From: Podochytrium sp. JEL0797 | Taxonomy: Eukaryota; Chytridiomycota; Chytridiomycetes; Chytridiales; Chytriomycetaceae | DNA length: 14,873 nt | Assembly: GCA_027596195.1 (NCBI GenBank) | Contig: JADGJG010000642.1 | Coordinates: 1-14,873 of the forward strand | Reading direction: 5' to 3' | Shown: one piece after another, positions 14,823 through 14,873 of the stretch | Position numbering within the stretch: the first letter of the stretch is position 1 | Layout of the letters: each line of letters starts with the position of its first letter | Position numbers and translations under genes: made by a program | Notes under the pieces: model-generated | The model's database searches: none | What the model saw: only the letters and a program-made list of their open reading frames with translations | What the model was told of the DNA's origin: nothing

Positions 14823-14873
<51 letters not shown>
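14823..14873. repeat. 51-nt poly(G) run at the window edge
   Basis: An uninterrupted run of 51 G ends the window, after GAGCAGGGC. Such runs at contig ends are a known artefact of two-colour sequencing chemistry, where no signal is called as G. A genuine G-tract cannot be excluded from sequence alone. It is not a fungal TTAGGG-type telomere. Confidence 0.9.

Noticed and set aside
14823..14873. Poly(G) as a telomere or chromosome end
   Set aside because: There is no TTAGGG-type or other mixed repeat unit; a pure homopolymer fits an artefact better.

Overview
The window looks like nuclear DNA of an early-diverging fungus. It has intron-rich genes with 45-90 nt introns (GTNNGT-type donors, CTRAY-like branch sites, YAG acceptors), AATAAA signals close behind stop codons, and very tight gene spacing. 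Chytridiomycota is my best guess, from the mix of a Mi-2/Mit1-type remodeler, an FkbM methyltransferase remnant and an SR-type RNA-binding protein. That placement is inference, since no rRNA or other taxonomic marker is present. A 51-nt run of G at the extreme right edge suggests a contig end.

Layout. Positions 1-2,350 are gene-poor or decayed: a possible 3' end of a plus-strand gene (3-113), two minus-strand 3'-terminal coding pieces each followed by AATAAA (1,054-1,466 and 1,959-2,354), and no recognisable family. Positions 2,459-3,366 (+) hold a broken FkbM-type methyltransferase with a Pro/Ser-rich stalk. It ends tail-to-tail against the large gene at 3,446-10,480 (-), which I could splice into 15 exons giving a 2,033-residue CHD/Mi-2-type chromatin remodeler. 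Positions 10,828-12,974 (-) encode a 693-residue RRM plus Arg/Ser/Pro-rich protein (RNPS1-like RRM) carrying four spaced copies of a short motif, VGxMNPERMRLL. Positions 13,007-14,716 (+) encode a complete 511-residue cytochrome P450 in four exons. Its start codon lies only 32 bp from that of the divergent RRM gene.

The genes are not an operon and do not form an obvious pathway. The remodeler (nucleus, chromatin) and the RRM/SR protein (nucleus, mRNA processing) are head-to-tail neighbours. The P450 (ER membrane) and the RRM gene share one extremely small divergent promoter. The spliced models of the three main genes rest on conserved motifs running across every junction and on total coding lengths divisible by three (6,102, 2,082 and 1,536 nt).

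Points most worth a second look: the four-copy NPERMRLL motif; the extra N-terminal chromodomain and chromo-like segment of the remodeler; its pair of related C-W-x-C zinc-knuckle modules; the 32-bp divergent intergenic; and the decayed methyltransferase with interleaved polyadenylation signals. I found no CRISPR array, tRNA, rRNA or identifiable transposon.
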